Origin: Acanthosoma haemorrhoidale
Lineage: Eukaryota; Arthropoda; Insecta; Hemiptera; Acanthosomatidae
Assembly: GCA_930367205.1 (NCBI GenBank)
Contig: OV884011.1
Location: 141,109,937-141,173,936, forward strand
Reading direction: 5' to 3'
DNA: 64,000 bases
The notes under the pieces were generated by a model, which worked only from the letters and a program-made list of their open reading frames with translations, was not told where the DNA came from and ran no database searches. Positions within the stretch are counted from its first letter, which is position 1. Each line of letters starts with the position of its first letter. The position numbers and the translations under genes are program-made. Below are positions 22,156-34,440 of the stretch, piece by piece.

Positions 22156-24673
22156 AGGCCTGGCTGCTAGATACCTGGCAAGCCTGGAAGAGCTGGCCCC
22201 TGGCTGCCTCTGAACTCCTCTGCAGCTACGTCATTTGTTGTTTACAATATTTACACTGATATGACTTTGTGGTTCGGTAATATCATTTACATTTGATTAA
22301 TTTAATTTACAATATATAAAATAGAGTAGAGGGTGATTTTTTAAAGCAAGGTTGAATATAATACAGAATTGATAAACAAAAAATATTAGATTGAATCGGT
22401 TTGAATTTGATAAACAAATTAAAAATAAATTAATAAACATTAATATAATTTTTGATTGATAGAAAGTGATTTAGTGTTTAGAGAGAGCTGCGCCTGATCG
22501 CGGGGCGGGGTCCTTTCTCGATAAGGAAAACCAAGTTTTATATTTGTTTATCAAAGAATGCGTATTCCCTGTATCATAGCAAGGATACTGAGTCACAGCG
22601 GGCACATTTTATTCCATGATTTAATCAGATAGTTTTCTTATGTCTTCACTAAGGTGCCCTAGAGTATTGTGTTTGGCCTTTTTTTTTTTTTTACTGTTTG
22701 CTCACTAAAGGTGGATGATATCCGGTCTACGAATGAATCTGAATACTTGTAGCAGGTATCGATTTTATATTTTATAAGACGATGTGCTACAGATTTAATG
22801 TAATAATTTGTTGATAGAAATAATCATTGTTAAACCAAAATTAAACCAGCCATTGAGGCTTCTGACGCCCCCCGTGTTAGGTGCACAGTGCGGACTATTT
22901 CAGGTTTGTGAATTCGGAGCGAAGGCCTACCCCGGGGCGAGGTGTGTGGAGGGAGGAGCAGCTCATTATTTTAGGATTCATGTGTTTCGTGACCATGAAA
23001 TGGAACAGAGTCAATAATTGATGAGCTAAAAGTCAATCATTAGCCTTGCTCACCAGTAATATTTTATCATTGATGATATATCATCTCTCGGGCATAACTT
23101 TCGGTCTTTTTTACATGAATTTATTACAGTCTAGTCCTCATTACCTCTCGGTTCTCTAGTGCCCGTGTGCGCGCGATAACCTCTCTACAAACTTCATATT
23201 CCTGTAATCCGATTTGTTTTTAAAATATTATTGTATAACTAATCCCTTCTGTCATGTTCTCCTCGGTTTTGAATAAAATCTTGATCTAGAACTACCAAAA
23301 ATTCGTCAGTTCCTAGAGTTACTTCTATTATTACTAAGAAGTAGAACAAGTATACGCCAAGCTTGAGAGCCAAAATGGCATTTGATGACAATAGCTGCAT
23401 CTTGAAATAGATGGTTGAAAATTCACACTAGGGCCAAGGGGATAGAAATGATCGAAATCTTCGTTAGGGATTTAGAAAAAATAAAAAATGTTTCTGGTGG
23501 ATATTAATGTTTCTATGCTACTATGTGAGTACAGTAAACAGGTTGAATTATTAAATTTATTTCAATAGCAGTAACAAATGTTGATATATTTTGATTGATA
23601 TATAGCACAGCTGGACAGATCTAGCAATTAATATCAAGTAGTACATTTTACTGAAAATTCATCCTTCTATATAACATCCCACTACAACGAAGTCCAATTC
23701 AAGTGCAGACCAGATAACATATTTTATAACATTATAAAATTAAATTTAAAAAAAAAATGTATGACTCATTTAATTTATTTAAGTTTTTTTATTTGAAAAC
23801 CATAATTTGAATGCTAAAGGTTACTTTTTCTTCTGATTTAGGATATAACTGTTATCCTATCGAAATCATCAGCAATCGAACATTTAGCCAACCACGTGCA
23901 ACGATGGCTTCATCAGCACTTCTATTTATTTGTTTTGAAAAATTGCTAAATTTGTTTCGTCAAAATTTAATAGTTTATCTATACATATTTTTTTTTTATA
24001 AGTCATTTGACTGATTTGTTTGCTGTGTTTTAACAACCCAACTAAAATCGAAAGGTAGCTTGTTGTTACTATTACTCTACATGTTTAGATGCCAGGTGCA
24101 GGAAAACAAATAAATAAAAACTGTTTTATTTAGATCTACATATTAATAAATGGTATAGTGGGTAGATCCTTCAATTGACTAGCATGTCATTCTCGCTTAA
24201 GTCAAGTTATTCTGGGGCATGAAAATACAATTATTAATACATATGTTTCATACCATATAGGCATGATGTATAACCTTCCATGTGGACCACATAAATCATA
24301 TCACCGGTGTTCTTGCGCCTTAACGAGCCCTACGACGGGGGAAAGAACAAAATCATTTCGGATTTGATCCATGGGGCCATTTTAAGGCCACTGGCATAGA
24401 ACTGACATAAAAAATATGATGGGAAATAGTACATATTTAAAAGTAGAGCCTCACCCCTCGGGCTCAGGAGTTATCTATTCCATGAAAAAAAAAAAGTAAC
24501 ATATTAATTCATTCACTTGCCTTATTTGCTAAACTCATCGTTTCCAAGAAAACTCCCCGAACACTTCATGACGTCATCATCTTCCAGTTCCGCTCCATAT
24601 GGCTCCAGGATCAAAAGTTAGTAAATCAGCCAAAAAAAAAGTTTTCTTAACTTCAGTGAAAGATTTTAATATA
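22156..24673. other. Intergenic stretch
   Basis: GC-richer patches at 22490-22520 and 22860-22990 hold short frames; the second (22808-23017) has ARCVEGGA but no recognised domain. A T run lies at 22679-22692. The stretch 24160-24225 has a weak tRNA-like head (GGTATAGTGGGTAGATC), without a clear B box. Nothing firm. Confidence 0.35.
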
Positions 24674-24901
24674 TGTATATATCTGTACCTCGGAGAGATA
24701 CAACACTTAAGGTATTAACGGGTGATCTTCAAAAATGTTTGCCGTCACCCCTTATAACAAATTGCATAAGCTTTTACAAGAGAAAACTTTGGACGTTGAA
24801 TTACACCCTTTTTGATTCTTCTGATTCGTCAGTCCATTGTATTATGTGGGACGAATCCAAAGGAGCTCGTGTTGTATCCCTCCGAGGTACAGATATATAC
24901 A
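24674..24901. mobile_element. 228-bp element with 33-bp terminal inverted repeats (MITE-like)
   Basis: The left arm (24674-24706, containing CTGTACCTCGGAGAGATACA) and the right arm (24869-24901, containing TGTATCCCTCCGAGGTACAG) are inverse complements over 33 bases with a single mismatch. The outer parts are AT-rich, so the exact ends and target duplication are ambiguous: CTGTACC could be the true end, flanked by ATATAT on both sides. An 80-codon plus-strand frame spans the element but its protein has no recognisable domain. No second copy is visible in the window. Confidence 0.7.
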
Positions 24902-27609
24902 TTTGTGTCATCTAATTTTTACTAAACACACCTAAATTATTAAATAATCTCTGTAAGTAAATAATCTAATCTATTAATTAATTAACGTCTATAATTTGGC
25001 ATATATATCGCTGTAAATTTATGTAATAACTAGTTTTTTGGTGTTCAATCAGTTTACGGAAAGTGCAACAAACAATAATATCCTGGGAATATGATACTGT
25101 GATACTGTATATATTAAATTTAATAATACTAGCAATAATATAATATTAAAAAAAAATATTTCTCCAAGATCTGTATATAAGAGAAGAAGGAGTTCCCAGA
25201 AAAGAAAGAGAATCAAGATTAGCCACACTAAGCGATGAATGGTCCATGAAATCGCAGGGGCTTCAGGGAAGTAATAGAATTCAATAGGTATGTCGAATCG
25301 AAATCAGACCATTCACCAAATTAGGGGTATGCTCGTACGAAAAAAGACATGTTATGGAAGTACACCATAATAGGCCACTAACACTGTGAAAACCGAGTGA
25401 TCTTTATACCGCGAGTTCTAAGTTAGATTTGTTGAAAGTGAATATTTAAACGTGTTAAACATTCGTCATATCAATTAGGGAACAAATTTTCGACTAACCA
25501 AAAGGACAGAAAATTATAAAGGGAAACGCACATCAGACATTAAATAAATTAATATCAACAGGTGGTTGTAATTTAACATCTAATGGTTTCTAAAAAGATA
25601 AATATATGAATATTAATAGGTAATTATGAATCGGAACTATCTACACATTCTTTAAAAAACCATTGGATCATTATTAGACACTTTATTATTACTCTTTTGT
25701 AATAATTAATTATTTAGTTTTAATAATGAATTTTATTTGCCCTGTATTTTTTTTTTTTTTCTATTGCACAGACAAACATTGTATGCCCAAACGTTAACCC
25801 AAACGGAAATCGTATCCATTTACCCCAAAAAACATTCACTCACATGTAATTATTATCTGCTTGGGCGATTGATTCTATATAGTTTTTATTATAGTTATAG
25901 TTCATCTAAAATCCCAACAGCATATGAAATACGAATAATGGTTTAGACCAAAAATTAGCAACTAACCAACAAACGAAGCTATTAGAATTAACTTGGACGA
26001 GATGAAAGAGCTATTATAATCTCAATATTTTATTTTTTCGGATTGCTTTGATTCCTTAAACACGAAAAAAATATTAGTGTCTGGGATGTGACTTGAGATA
26101 GCTTAAAAGTGAGTTAAAACGGCTCCGAAACGTCATCATAGTTTCGGTCGTTTCACTTGACCAACACATATCGGAATGATAAAATAAGTTATGGGTAGCA
26201 AAAATGATTTGCCTGGAGAATCATAAAATAAATAGTATATCCACAAAATATATACATAGCCAGAATGTAAAATGAACACCTATTATAAATAATCTATACT
26301 AATAATAAACATGAGCGAAAATAATAGCTTTTACAGAAAAGTACTTTCCATAAGTAAAGCCCTTATAAGAGATTGCAGATGAACAATACCCGACTCTTAG
26401 GTGACAATAAGAGACAGAAGGGTCTGCTGGGTGAAACTAGGAATCCACTTGCCAATCAGGAGTAAATAGCCAAGCGAGTTAATACCGCTTGGACGAAAAG
26501 CAAAAACAAAATCTATTAGTAGTTGTAATAGTATCGTAAATATGGAGCCGCCGTTTTTATTGTTCCGCCAACATTAATTTACCGGGGAATGCTCCGTGAT
26601 AATATTAGCCTTGTTTATTAACTCCCTTCTCTTCTCCTCTTAGTCTTTTCTTTCTCTCTCTAGTTTTTTTTTCTTTCTTCTCTTTCTCCCTCATTCTATT
26701 TCTTGTTGCATATTTTAGAGCTCCAGGGGTGTAAATCATCCAATGAATGGGACCTGTTTGCTACGTCAGTTTCTTTATTATTTTTCATTTTATGCTCCTC
26801 TCAAGTGACAAATTGATTACTGTTTATTTGTATACGTATCAACAGGATAAACAAACCAATCCCATCATATCTATATATTTATAATAAATAATTACGAGTT
26901 TCTTCGTCTAAGGAATGAAATATGTTTTAATTTTTTTTCTTATAAGGATATTAATTTCATTTGGGCACTCATTTGGTGAGGTGTTTATATCGAATGAATA
27001 TTAATATAAAATAAAAGTGTGTTATATATTGCTTAGAAGAATGGTATGTTTTGCCTTTGTCTGTAGTAAACGTGTAACAAAAAAAAAAACCAAGTTAGGC
27101 GACCTTTCACCAGTTCCAAATATACACTAATGAAATTACTTAGTTACATTTTTCCAAACATACATCAAGACCATTCTCAGTTAAGTCGTGCCGATTGGAA
27201 CCATAACAAGAATGTGACCTGCTGAAACTTAAACTTAAAAGAATTTTTTTAGGAATTATTTTGCATTACATTAATATAATTTATGTTCAGGCATATTTGT
27301 AATATTTCATAAATGATCTGTTTATCATCTTTTTAAGTAGTATAATGCAGGTATATGTATATAATGCAAATTATTCTTATTTATAAAGGATGTGCTTTGC
27401 ACTTTTAACTTTTATTATGATTTTTTTTGTTGTTTTTCAATTTTAGATATGCCATTTAGACTAATTTAGGGCCATTTTCATGTTTTTTTGTTTGTTGATA
27501 TATTTATCAATGGATTTCATTTTATTGTTTTATTTTTTTGTACTTTCAATTTTATTTAATTTGTATAAATCCCACTATAACTAATTATTATTCTACTATA
27601 TTTGAGAAT
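24902..27609. other. AT-rich stretch with a pyrimidine tract
   Basis: A CT-rich tract at 26625-26705 is the main landmark. Poly-T at 25747-25759. No gene or paired repeat recognised. Confidence 0.4.
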
Positions 27610-27715
27610 ATGGTCCACTTGTGCAAAATAGCCTCCGACCGGGAACCACATTCGAGTCCACCGATCCTGGCAGTATATTTTTTCTTTCGTAGGTAAATAT
27701 TAATAATTTATTATT
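27610..27715 (+). repeat. tRNA-derived SINE-like repeat D, copy 2
   Basis: ATTCGAGTCCACC (B-box-like) is followed by CTGGCAGTATATTTTTTCTT and an AATATTAATAATTT tail, in the same order as the copies at 8641-8730 and 42050-42182. The A box is not recognisable. Confidence 0.5.
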
Positions 27716-30444
27716 TTGTATTTATTTTGTTTTAGATATTATAAATAAAGTAGTAGGGCATTGCATGCTGGTGGATATTGGAAAAAGAAACAAGAGATTA
27801 TTGGAACTTGAAATGAAATTTTCCTGAAACCAGGAATAAAGGGTATGGTTTCAGAGAGATTTTGTCATATTATTTTGTCATATACACTATCTGTGGGATG
27901 TCCATAACCCATAGTAAACAAAATAACTTCAGAAATTCAAAAAGTATCAACCTCACTAGTAACAGACCGAAGCATTTAGGCCAACAACCACTGTACCTTG
28001 GTTATCCACGACCTGTAACGCTTCCTCGCTTCGAGCAAGCCAGTACGGAAATACTTATTTTAAAATCGGCCATGAGGTTCCTTTTTTCTCAAGAATAGAC
28101 CTATCACTTCTTCTTTATCACAGGTATCAATGCGATCAATACAGGAAATAAATACAGATGCAGTTGTTCATTCCAATACAGTACATCACAACTAACCAGA
28201 ATCAACGATCAAGATCGGTCATGGAGTGACTTCACCTTTGAGGTAAGGAAGATCATGAAAAATAAGCAATGGAGATTGAACTACTCACGTCTAATGAAAA
28301 CAGCAAGTATACATTGATTTTTGCTCTGAAAGAAAAAAATGTTAAAAGTGGTTAATGAAACAAGTTTGACTGCAATGAAAACTGGAGAGCTTGTTAGTTG
28401 AGCCACGTTGTTAGTTGGTAATATATATATGAAAATTGTATCAAGCACTAAATATCTAATCGAAACGATCGTTCTGCAACCGATGAAATTGTTATGTAAA
28501 AATTGACGTGATAAATAAGAGAAGAGCCTAAAGTGAGTTGAATAATAATAATTAATAATTCTCTTAGCCACCTTGAACATATGAGGTGGAAACATAGTGG
28601 GTTATTCTCAGGAATCAGTAAATTTGATTGTCAGGATGCAACTCATTCATACCCATGGAACTAAAAATAAGATACCAATTACACACTAACCATGTCAGAG
28701 AGAGCTAGCGAAATCGCTTATTGGCAAAAAATAAATTGTGGGTAGACAGCCATTTACCATAGATATATAACATGCAACCATCATACCTCCTACATTTTAT
28801 TTATTTAATTTTCGTTACATCATTTTATGCATAACATGTAGACAGACACATGCTTGGTTACAATTCACGTGAGGAAAGTCTTATTTTCTGTACAAGCTGC
28901 AGAAATACCCATTCGACCTCACACGAATAGAAAGAAAACCACTAAAAGACGATGGGTAATTATCATCAATTAGACACTGATTTGCTTATTATTTCTTCTT
29001 GGGCGTAATATTAATCTTAAAAGAGATAAGCTGTTTTCTCCGCTGCTTAATTTTGTTTCATTAATCAATCCTTTAATCTCATCCGTTTCTCTAACCTTTG
29101 AAATTATTTATCAAAGGTAAATGAAATTAAAAAAACAATAAAATCCCTTCTTATTTGCCTAAGGAGCTTATAAACCGGTAAGAAAAAAAAGTAAAGAAAT
29201 AAAAATGATAGCCATTAATAACCACGTGTAAGGTGCAAGGTATGTTTATTTAAAGTACAGCTTAGAAAAGTATCCTAATGAAGGCAATATTCCGAAGGTT
29301 TTTGACATTGAGGGGAGGGGGACTACGTCGTTTTTGACCCTCGGAAAAAGCTTAATCCAAGACGTTTATAGCTCTCGAGTAAGAGATTCCTTAGAAGGTC
29401 TGACCTATATGTGCCCGGCGATCGTAGGCTTTTTAGCTACAATTATCAGCTATCAGCCGAATTAGGTATTTGCTCCTAGCCGCTACTCTCATGTCAGCTC
29501 TCCTTTAGGATAGAAAATTTTCAAATTTAAATATCATTAATTGATGATATTCTATGTATTCAGTTCTGAGCATTTGCGTCGATGGTTGTGAGCAGTTCCT
29601 AAAAGAGTTCAAGTAATAAGCCACTTTTAGGTATCTATCCATAACTTGTATTTAACTTAACTCACACAAAACATTTTCAAGTGCTATAAGTGACACAAAA
29701 ATCAATAAATGATCAAATATATATACAATAATGAAATAAATAAATATGTACTAAAAAACGGAAATATATAGGTTTTGATTATCTTTATTATTCTGAATTT
29801 TTTATTTACATTCTGCACATGTTCAGAGAACATGCAGATGAATTGCAGTCATCAGCACTTTTAATCTTTTTACAAGTTTAGAAATTTTTAAGCCCTCTTT
29901 TGACACCTCTGATCTATAAATTATACCACATTTATGATTTTTATGCCATTTTTTGGTGGTTGAGATAAGACCTTTTCATCCAAATAAAATGTCGGTAGTG
30001 CATTTTCATTAAGAATCCAAGAATCGTTCGACTTTCCGAGAACTGAAAATGATATAACTTTATTATTGATGAGTTTGATTCATACGTCAAGGTTAGAAGC
30101 AGAACATGGACGCTTACGGAGTTATAATTGAGTGAGATTGTTTAGGATTGATTCCATAGTTGAAAAAAAGCTGATGCAGTAACTGATACCATGGCACAAC
30201 TCTGTGGTATATCTATGGATTAATAAGCTTGCATTTTATTTGAACCTCAATAGTTTGTTTGCAAAATCACCATATGTGGAATAAACTTCTCTAGAATAGA
30301 GAAATTTAAAATGCATACAACTAATAAGACAGGCAAAAAATGAATGGATGATGAGCCTCCATATTTCAGCTCAGCAATCAAAATTAGAAAAGTACAAATT
30401 TTGGATTACTAAAGGTAGCACGCATGTTTGACAAGGGACGGATT
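27716..30444. other. AT-rich stretch, no recognised gene
   Basis: A 104-codon minus frame (28281-28595) and a 78-codon plus frame (27862-28098) look like chance. A short inverted repeat ACATGTTCAGAGAACATGC occurs near 29817-29836. Nothing else stood out. Confidence 0.4.
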
Positions 30445-30625
30445 TGGATCATCAGTATGAGCGTTGTAGTATTAGCACTTTGGGAGGTCTCGGGGCTGTT
30501 TGTAAATACTGTATGAAATTGCGAGTGAATGAACATTGTAAATATGGTATTAACGAGAACATTCATTGCAATTACTTATTGCCCAATAAGACAGATTGTA
30601 ATTTTATTATAATAAGTTTTATATA
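30445..30625 (+). mobile_element. LINE family A 3' UTR fragment
   Basis: Matches the 3' end of the LINE at 49720-50337: TTTGTAAATACTGTATGAA, GCGAGTGAATGAAC, TTGTAAATATGGTAT, CAATTACTTATTGCCCAATA and GTAATTTTAT in the same order. Only the non-coding end is left. It lies about 30 bp upstream of Gypsy copy 2. Confidence 0.8.
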
Positions 30626-30659
30626 TAAGTTAAAGTCAGAGGCAGCTCTGTATTGGAAA

Positions 30660-30795
30660 CTAATGCTCTCATGGGACGTAAACATCCCATGATCCCGTAT
30701 ATGTCGGTTTACAGATAGAAAGAAAGGCAGTCTATTTCGAGAACTCGAGTTAGTCTTTTGTTCCTGTTTTCCTTTCCTTCCTTTCTTTATCACAT
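30660..30795 (+). repeat. Gypsy copy 2, 5' LTR (approximate)
   Basis: The part 30699-30793 matches the 3' LTR (34236-34327) with few differences, including CAGTCTATTTCGAGAACT and TTAGTCTTTTGTTCCTGTTT. The part before 30699 matches copy 1's 5' LTR (TAAACATCCCATGATCCCGT) but not copy 2's own 3' LTR. A 7-bp inverted repeat CATGGGA/TCCCATG lies at about 30670-30691. Confidence 0.7.
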
Positions 30796-30815
30796 CTTAC
30801 ACGGTGGTTAATAAC

Positions 30816-30833
30816 TGGTGCCGAAACCCGGGA
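30816..30833 (+). promoter_or_regulatory. Gypsy copy 2 primer-binding site (tRNA-Phe)
   Basis: TGGTGCCGAAACCCGGGA, complementary to the tRNA-Phe 3' end; identical to copy 1. Confidence 0.92.
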
Positions 30834-30909
30834 AATCGTATGGTGGTGCGGAAAGCTATCGTTTTTTTCTCTCTTTTATTTCGTCTCTCGGTTTTTTCTC
30901 TCCTTTTTC

Positions 30910-31947
30910 AACGCAGCAGCGGATATACCACAGCTTCCCTAGACAACTATGGCAGCCGCTCATGCTAATACCATACAATTAGGTCATCCATAAAATAGGA
31001 TGTAAATTCAGGCAATTACGGCTCAAGATGTGAGAAACTCTATTTCCGATCTCGAAAGGTTTACAGGAGAGACCGGGGAACTGAACCACTTCCTGAAGGG
31101 AGGTGACAGGCTGATGACGCAAATAGAAGGAAAACGAGCGGAAGACCTTATCACCGAAGGAGACGCTGAGATCAGCGCTCGTGTGTAGGGTGAAGCGAAG
31201 CATCCTGAATATGATTCAGGCTGACAAAGAGACCCCATGGAGTACCGTAAAAGAACGGTTAAAGAAAGCGTTCGGAGGGAAAGATGGACACCCGAAGAGG
31301 ATATCTTCAAGATGTTCCGGGAGACAAAGAAGCCCCACCAGACGAACGGACAGTATGCGGGAACAGTCTTAGCGAGATAAAATAGTATCAACGAGAAGAT
31401 GAGGGAGTCCTTTAGCGCGGCCGAGGTCGAAGCAAGAATGCCGTTCCTGTCAACGATTTTAAAAGTGCAGTTAACAAAGGAAACAGGAAGAAAAGAGGGA
31501 CTTCCTAGGGAGCGCACGTTCCTATAATGTGCCCAGGAGATGGTGGACACTAGTGCCAGAGAAGTGGAGGTTACAGGCTATGAAGAAGAGATAGGCTGGA
31601 AGTGGGTATCATACAGAAGGCCCAAAACCACACCGGTCGCCTGGAGGAGAAAGGAGACGTGGTACGGCGGAAGAGAGGCAACGGCGGTGGGAGACAGGAA
31701 CCGAGCAAATGCAGGCCCTCCCAGGAGACGCGAGGATAGAAAATGCTACGAGTGCTGGAAAATAGGGCACTTGGCAGCACAATGCCCACGCACCAGGTGT
31801 TTCGAGTGTGGCACGGAGGGGCACGTAGCCAAGCAGTGCCCGTACATGAGCCGTCGAAGAAAAGGAAATCGACCAGAGCCAATGGACGTAAATGGTCAAA
31901 GGGTGATGAGGAAGGCGAGGCCGCAGTCGGAGGCGATAGGCGGATAG
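30910..31947 (+). pseudogene. Gypsy copy 2 gag remnant
   Basis: Homologous to copy 1 gag. The stretch holding the start codon is deleted (the bases corresponding to copy 1 codons 1-13 are missing at 30910). Small deletions, for instance 7 bp near 31170, break the frame several times. Recognisable pieces are KRSILNMIQADKETPWSTVK (about 31190-31250) and, in the frame at 31540-31947, the two CCHC zinc knuckles CYECWKIGHLAAQC and CFECGTEGHVAKQC at about 31744-31840. The codon that is TGA in copy 1 reads AAA here. After about 31940 the sequence jumps over the gag tail and protease. Confidence 0.88.
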
Positions 31948-34100
31948 GTGCAATTAGGCGAGCTAGGACTGGAGATATGAGCTCCGAAGGGAATATGCGG
32001 ATATATTCTTTAGAGAAGGCGAGAGATTGGGGGTCACAGGTAGAACAGTCATGAAATCCCGCTCAAACGGGAGGTAGTAAGTTATGTGAAGGAGCGCCGA
32101 TACCCGCAAGCTTTGAGACATCATATCAAAGTAGAGCTGGACGACTTGAAAGGGCAGGGTATCATTGAGGATAGCACGTCACCATACAATAGCCCGTTGT
32201 GGGCAATCAAGAAGAACAGTGCGGAAGACGGGGGACCCGAAAAATATAGAGTTGTCGTAGACTATAGGCGACTCAACAACAACACAGTGGATGAGAAATA
32301 CCCGATCCCCAGATTCGATAACATCTTAGACCGGCTGAGCGGGGCGCGGATCTTAAGCACGTTAGACCTCAGAACGGGGTACCACCAAATACAGATGGAC
32401 CCGAAGGATCGCAGCCTTCACCTTTGAACGAGGGCATTATGAATTCACATACCATGGATACCATTCGGTCTTCAAAACGCACCTATCACGTTCCAGAGAC
32501 TTATGGACGAGTTACTCAGGGGTATCGATGAGTCCATATGCCAAATTTATATGGACGACCTCCTAGTATTTAGCGTGGATGAGGCCCAATACGAAGAGCG
32601 CCTGAAAACTGTGTTCAACCGAGTGAGGCAATTCGGGTTAAAATTGTCAGAGGAAAAGTCCCGGTTAGGCCAGGAAGTTATTACCTTCTTGGGACACACA
32701 ATCTCCAAAGAGGGAGTGCGACCAGATGCTGGGAAGATACCAGTCATCCAAAAGATGGTGGTCCCGTCCGATGTCAAGGGAACCCGACGCCTTCCAGGAA
32801 CGCTCAATTTCCGTAGAAGATTCGTCCCGGAAATGGCGGCGTATTTAGTCCCTCCCAATGACCTCCTGAAAAAGGGACGGAAGGAGATCATCACCCTCGA
32901 TATAGAGGTGAACATCCGAAAGTGCATGAGCCGTTTGCAGGAACACCCGGTATTGGCATTTCCAGATTTTAGTAAGAAGTTCGCAATTACGATGGATGCT
33001 AGCGAATACGCGTTGGGAGCGGTCCTATCGCAGGTGGGAGACAAAGGAGACCAACCAGTAGCGTATGCCAGTTGACGCCTAACGGAGACAAAAAGCCGAT
33101 ACAGCGCACTAGAACGGGAGTTGCTAGGGAACGTCTGGGCCATTTTTGGCCCTATGTATTCCGTTACAATGGGTAGGGAAACTGAAGGAGTCATCGGCAA
33201 GGTTCACGAGGTGGATGGAATTCCTTAGGAGATTGTATATAAGCCCGGCAAAGAAAACGTCATCGCGGACTGGCTGTCATGGGCGATGACAGTCAATGTC
33301 ATAGAACCAGAACAAGGGGAATCATCCAGAGATGACCGGCAGTTACTCCGGGAATGGACGCCAGAGGGGGAGGGTGACCAAAGAGAATCTGATTCCGCGG
33401 AGGATGGGCAGTCGACAGGAGTAGGGATCTCAGGAGGTGACAGATCCGCAGAGATAGATGAGCTCCAGGAAATAGTCAACGATAAACGTCACCAGATAAT
33501 TTGGACTGGCGAACAGCGGGACTGATAAAGATTGCTTGCAGCGATTACAACAGATCCACAACAATAACCATCTGGTCGCAGCCGGGAGTAAAACTGGACC
33601 AGATCTGCCGCCAACTCAACGAAGCTTCCAAGCCAGGGAAAACGCACTATATCTATGTAGGGAACGGTACCATTTGGGAGAAAATTAAGAGATTATGGCG
33701 AGCGGAGTGGATCAGGATTGACCGGACGTTCATGCGATGCACGATGATGGTGGAAGCGGTCACAGATGATACCATGAAAAAAGAAATTACGCTTGCATAC
33801 CACCAAGGCAAAACTAATCATCGGGGGGAAGAGGAAACAGCGCAGGCATTGGAGCGCAGGTATTTCTGGGGGGAATGTGCAAAACCATCCAGGAGACGAT
33901 AGGATCGTGGGAGATCTGTCACCGCAGGAAGTACGATCGACACCCACCGATGGGGCCGCAAGAAGAGACCCCCACTGCACAGACACCCCTGACTGACCTG
34001 CTAACGGATACTTTTACTTGGAAGGGCCACAAGTGGGTAACCGTCGTTGATCTATTCAGTAAGGTGGCCATGGCATACACAAGAAGGTTTCTGTTTTTTT
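31948..34100 (+). pseudogene. Gypsy copy 2 pol: RT, RNase H, partial integrase
   Basis: The RT frame at 32086-32427 carries YRVVVDYRRLNNNTVDEKYP and ILSTLDLRTGYHQIQM, then loses 8 bp relative to copy 1. RT resumes at 32503 (MDELLRGIDESICQIYMDDL, catalytic YMDD intact), through the thumb to FAITMDASEYALGAVLSQVG, the RNase H start, at about 32980-33040. A stop (TGA, 33073-33075) interrupts; RNase H continues with RYSALERELLGNVWAI and IVYKPGKENVIADWLSWA (with indels). The frame at 33501-33902 ends with AYHQGKTNHRGEEETAQALE and RRYFWG, the zinc-binding start of Gypsy integrase. A further frame (33875-34111) gives WKGHKWVTVVDLFSKVAMAY of the integrase core before the deletion at about 34090. The remaining catalytic region is missing. 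Confidence 0.9.
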
Positions 34101-34108
34101 TTAATTTA

Positions 34109-34328
34109 TGATGTGAGGCAATAATGTATTGTCCGCTAAGAGTATCGGGGTACGATACTCTATCAATTGTACATAGCTCGCTGCTAAGCTGCTAATCAAC
34201 GGATGGTCGGGAACTGGCAGGGGGTAGTTAAAGGCATATGTCGGATTACAGATAGAAATAAAGGCAGTCTATTTCGAGAACTGGAGTTAGTCTTTTGTTC
34301 CTGTTTTCCTTCCCTTTTCTTTATCACT
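34109..34328 (+). repeat. Gypsy copy 2, 3' LTR (approximate)
   Basis: The right half (34236-34327) equals the 5' LTR end. The left half (about 34109-34235) is unrelated to the 5' LTR U3 and contains a perfect 9-bp inverted repeat AGAGTATCG/CGATACTCT (34139-34161). The start is guessed from a TGATGTGAGG end; no polypurine tract is left before it. Confidence 0.65.
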
Positions 34329-34440
34329 ACTGCTGTTTTCTCTTACTGGTGGGGGGGGGGAATATGATTCTTTTTCCATGATTTGGATAAAATAATTTGG
34401 GCTATTAGTTCTTCCGATGATCTGCAGTATGCCCTTGGCA

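Larger units (their letters stand above)
30655..34328 (+). mobile_element. Ty3/Gypsy LTR retrotransposon, copy 2 (internally deleted)
   Basis: In order: 5' LTR, tRNA-Phe primer site, gag remains, RT, RNase H, early integrase and 3' LTR. It is the same family as copy 1 (10253-13278), with long near-identical stretches. It lacks the gag start and, relative to copy 1, about 590 bp covering the gag tail and the protease (junction near 31940). Integrase is cut off after the first part of its core (about 34090). Many frameshifts and stops make it non-autonomous and dead. Confidence 0.92.

Noticed and set aside
31023..33200. Long minus-strand open frames across Gypsy copy 2
   Set aside because: They are antisense shadows of the gag and pol frames on the plus strand.
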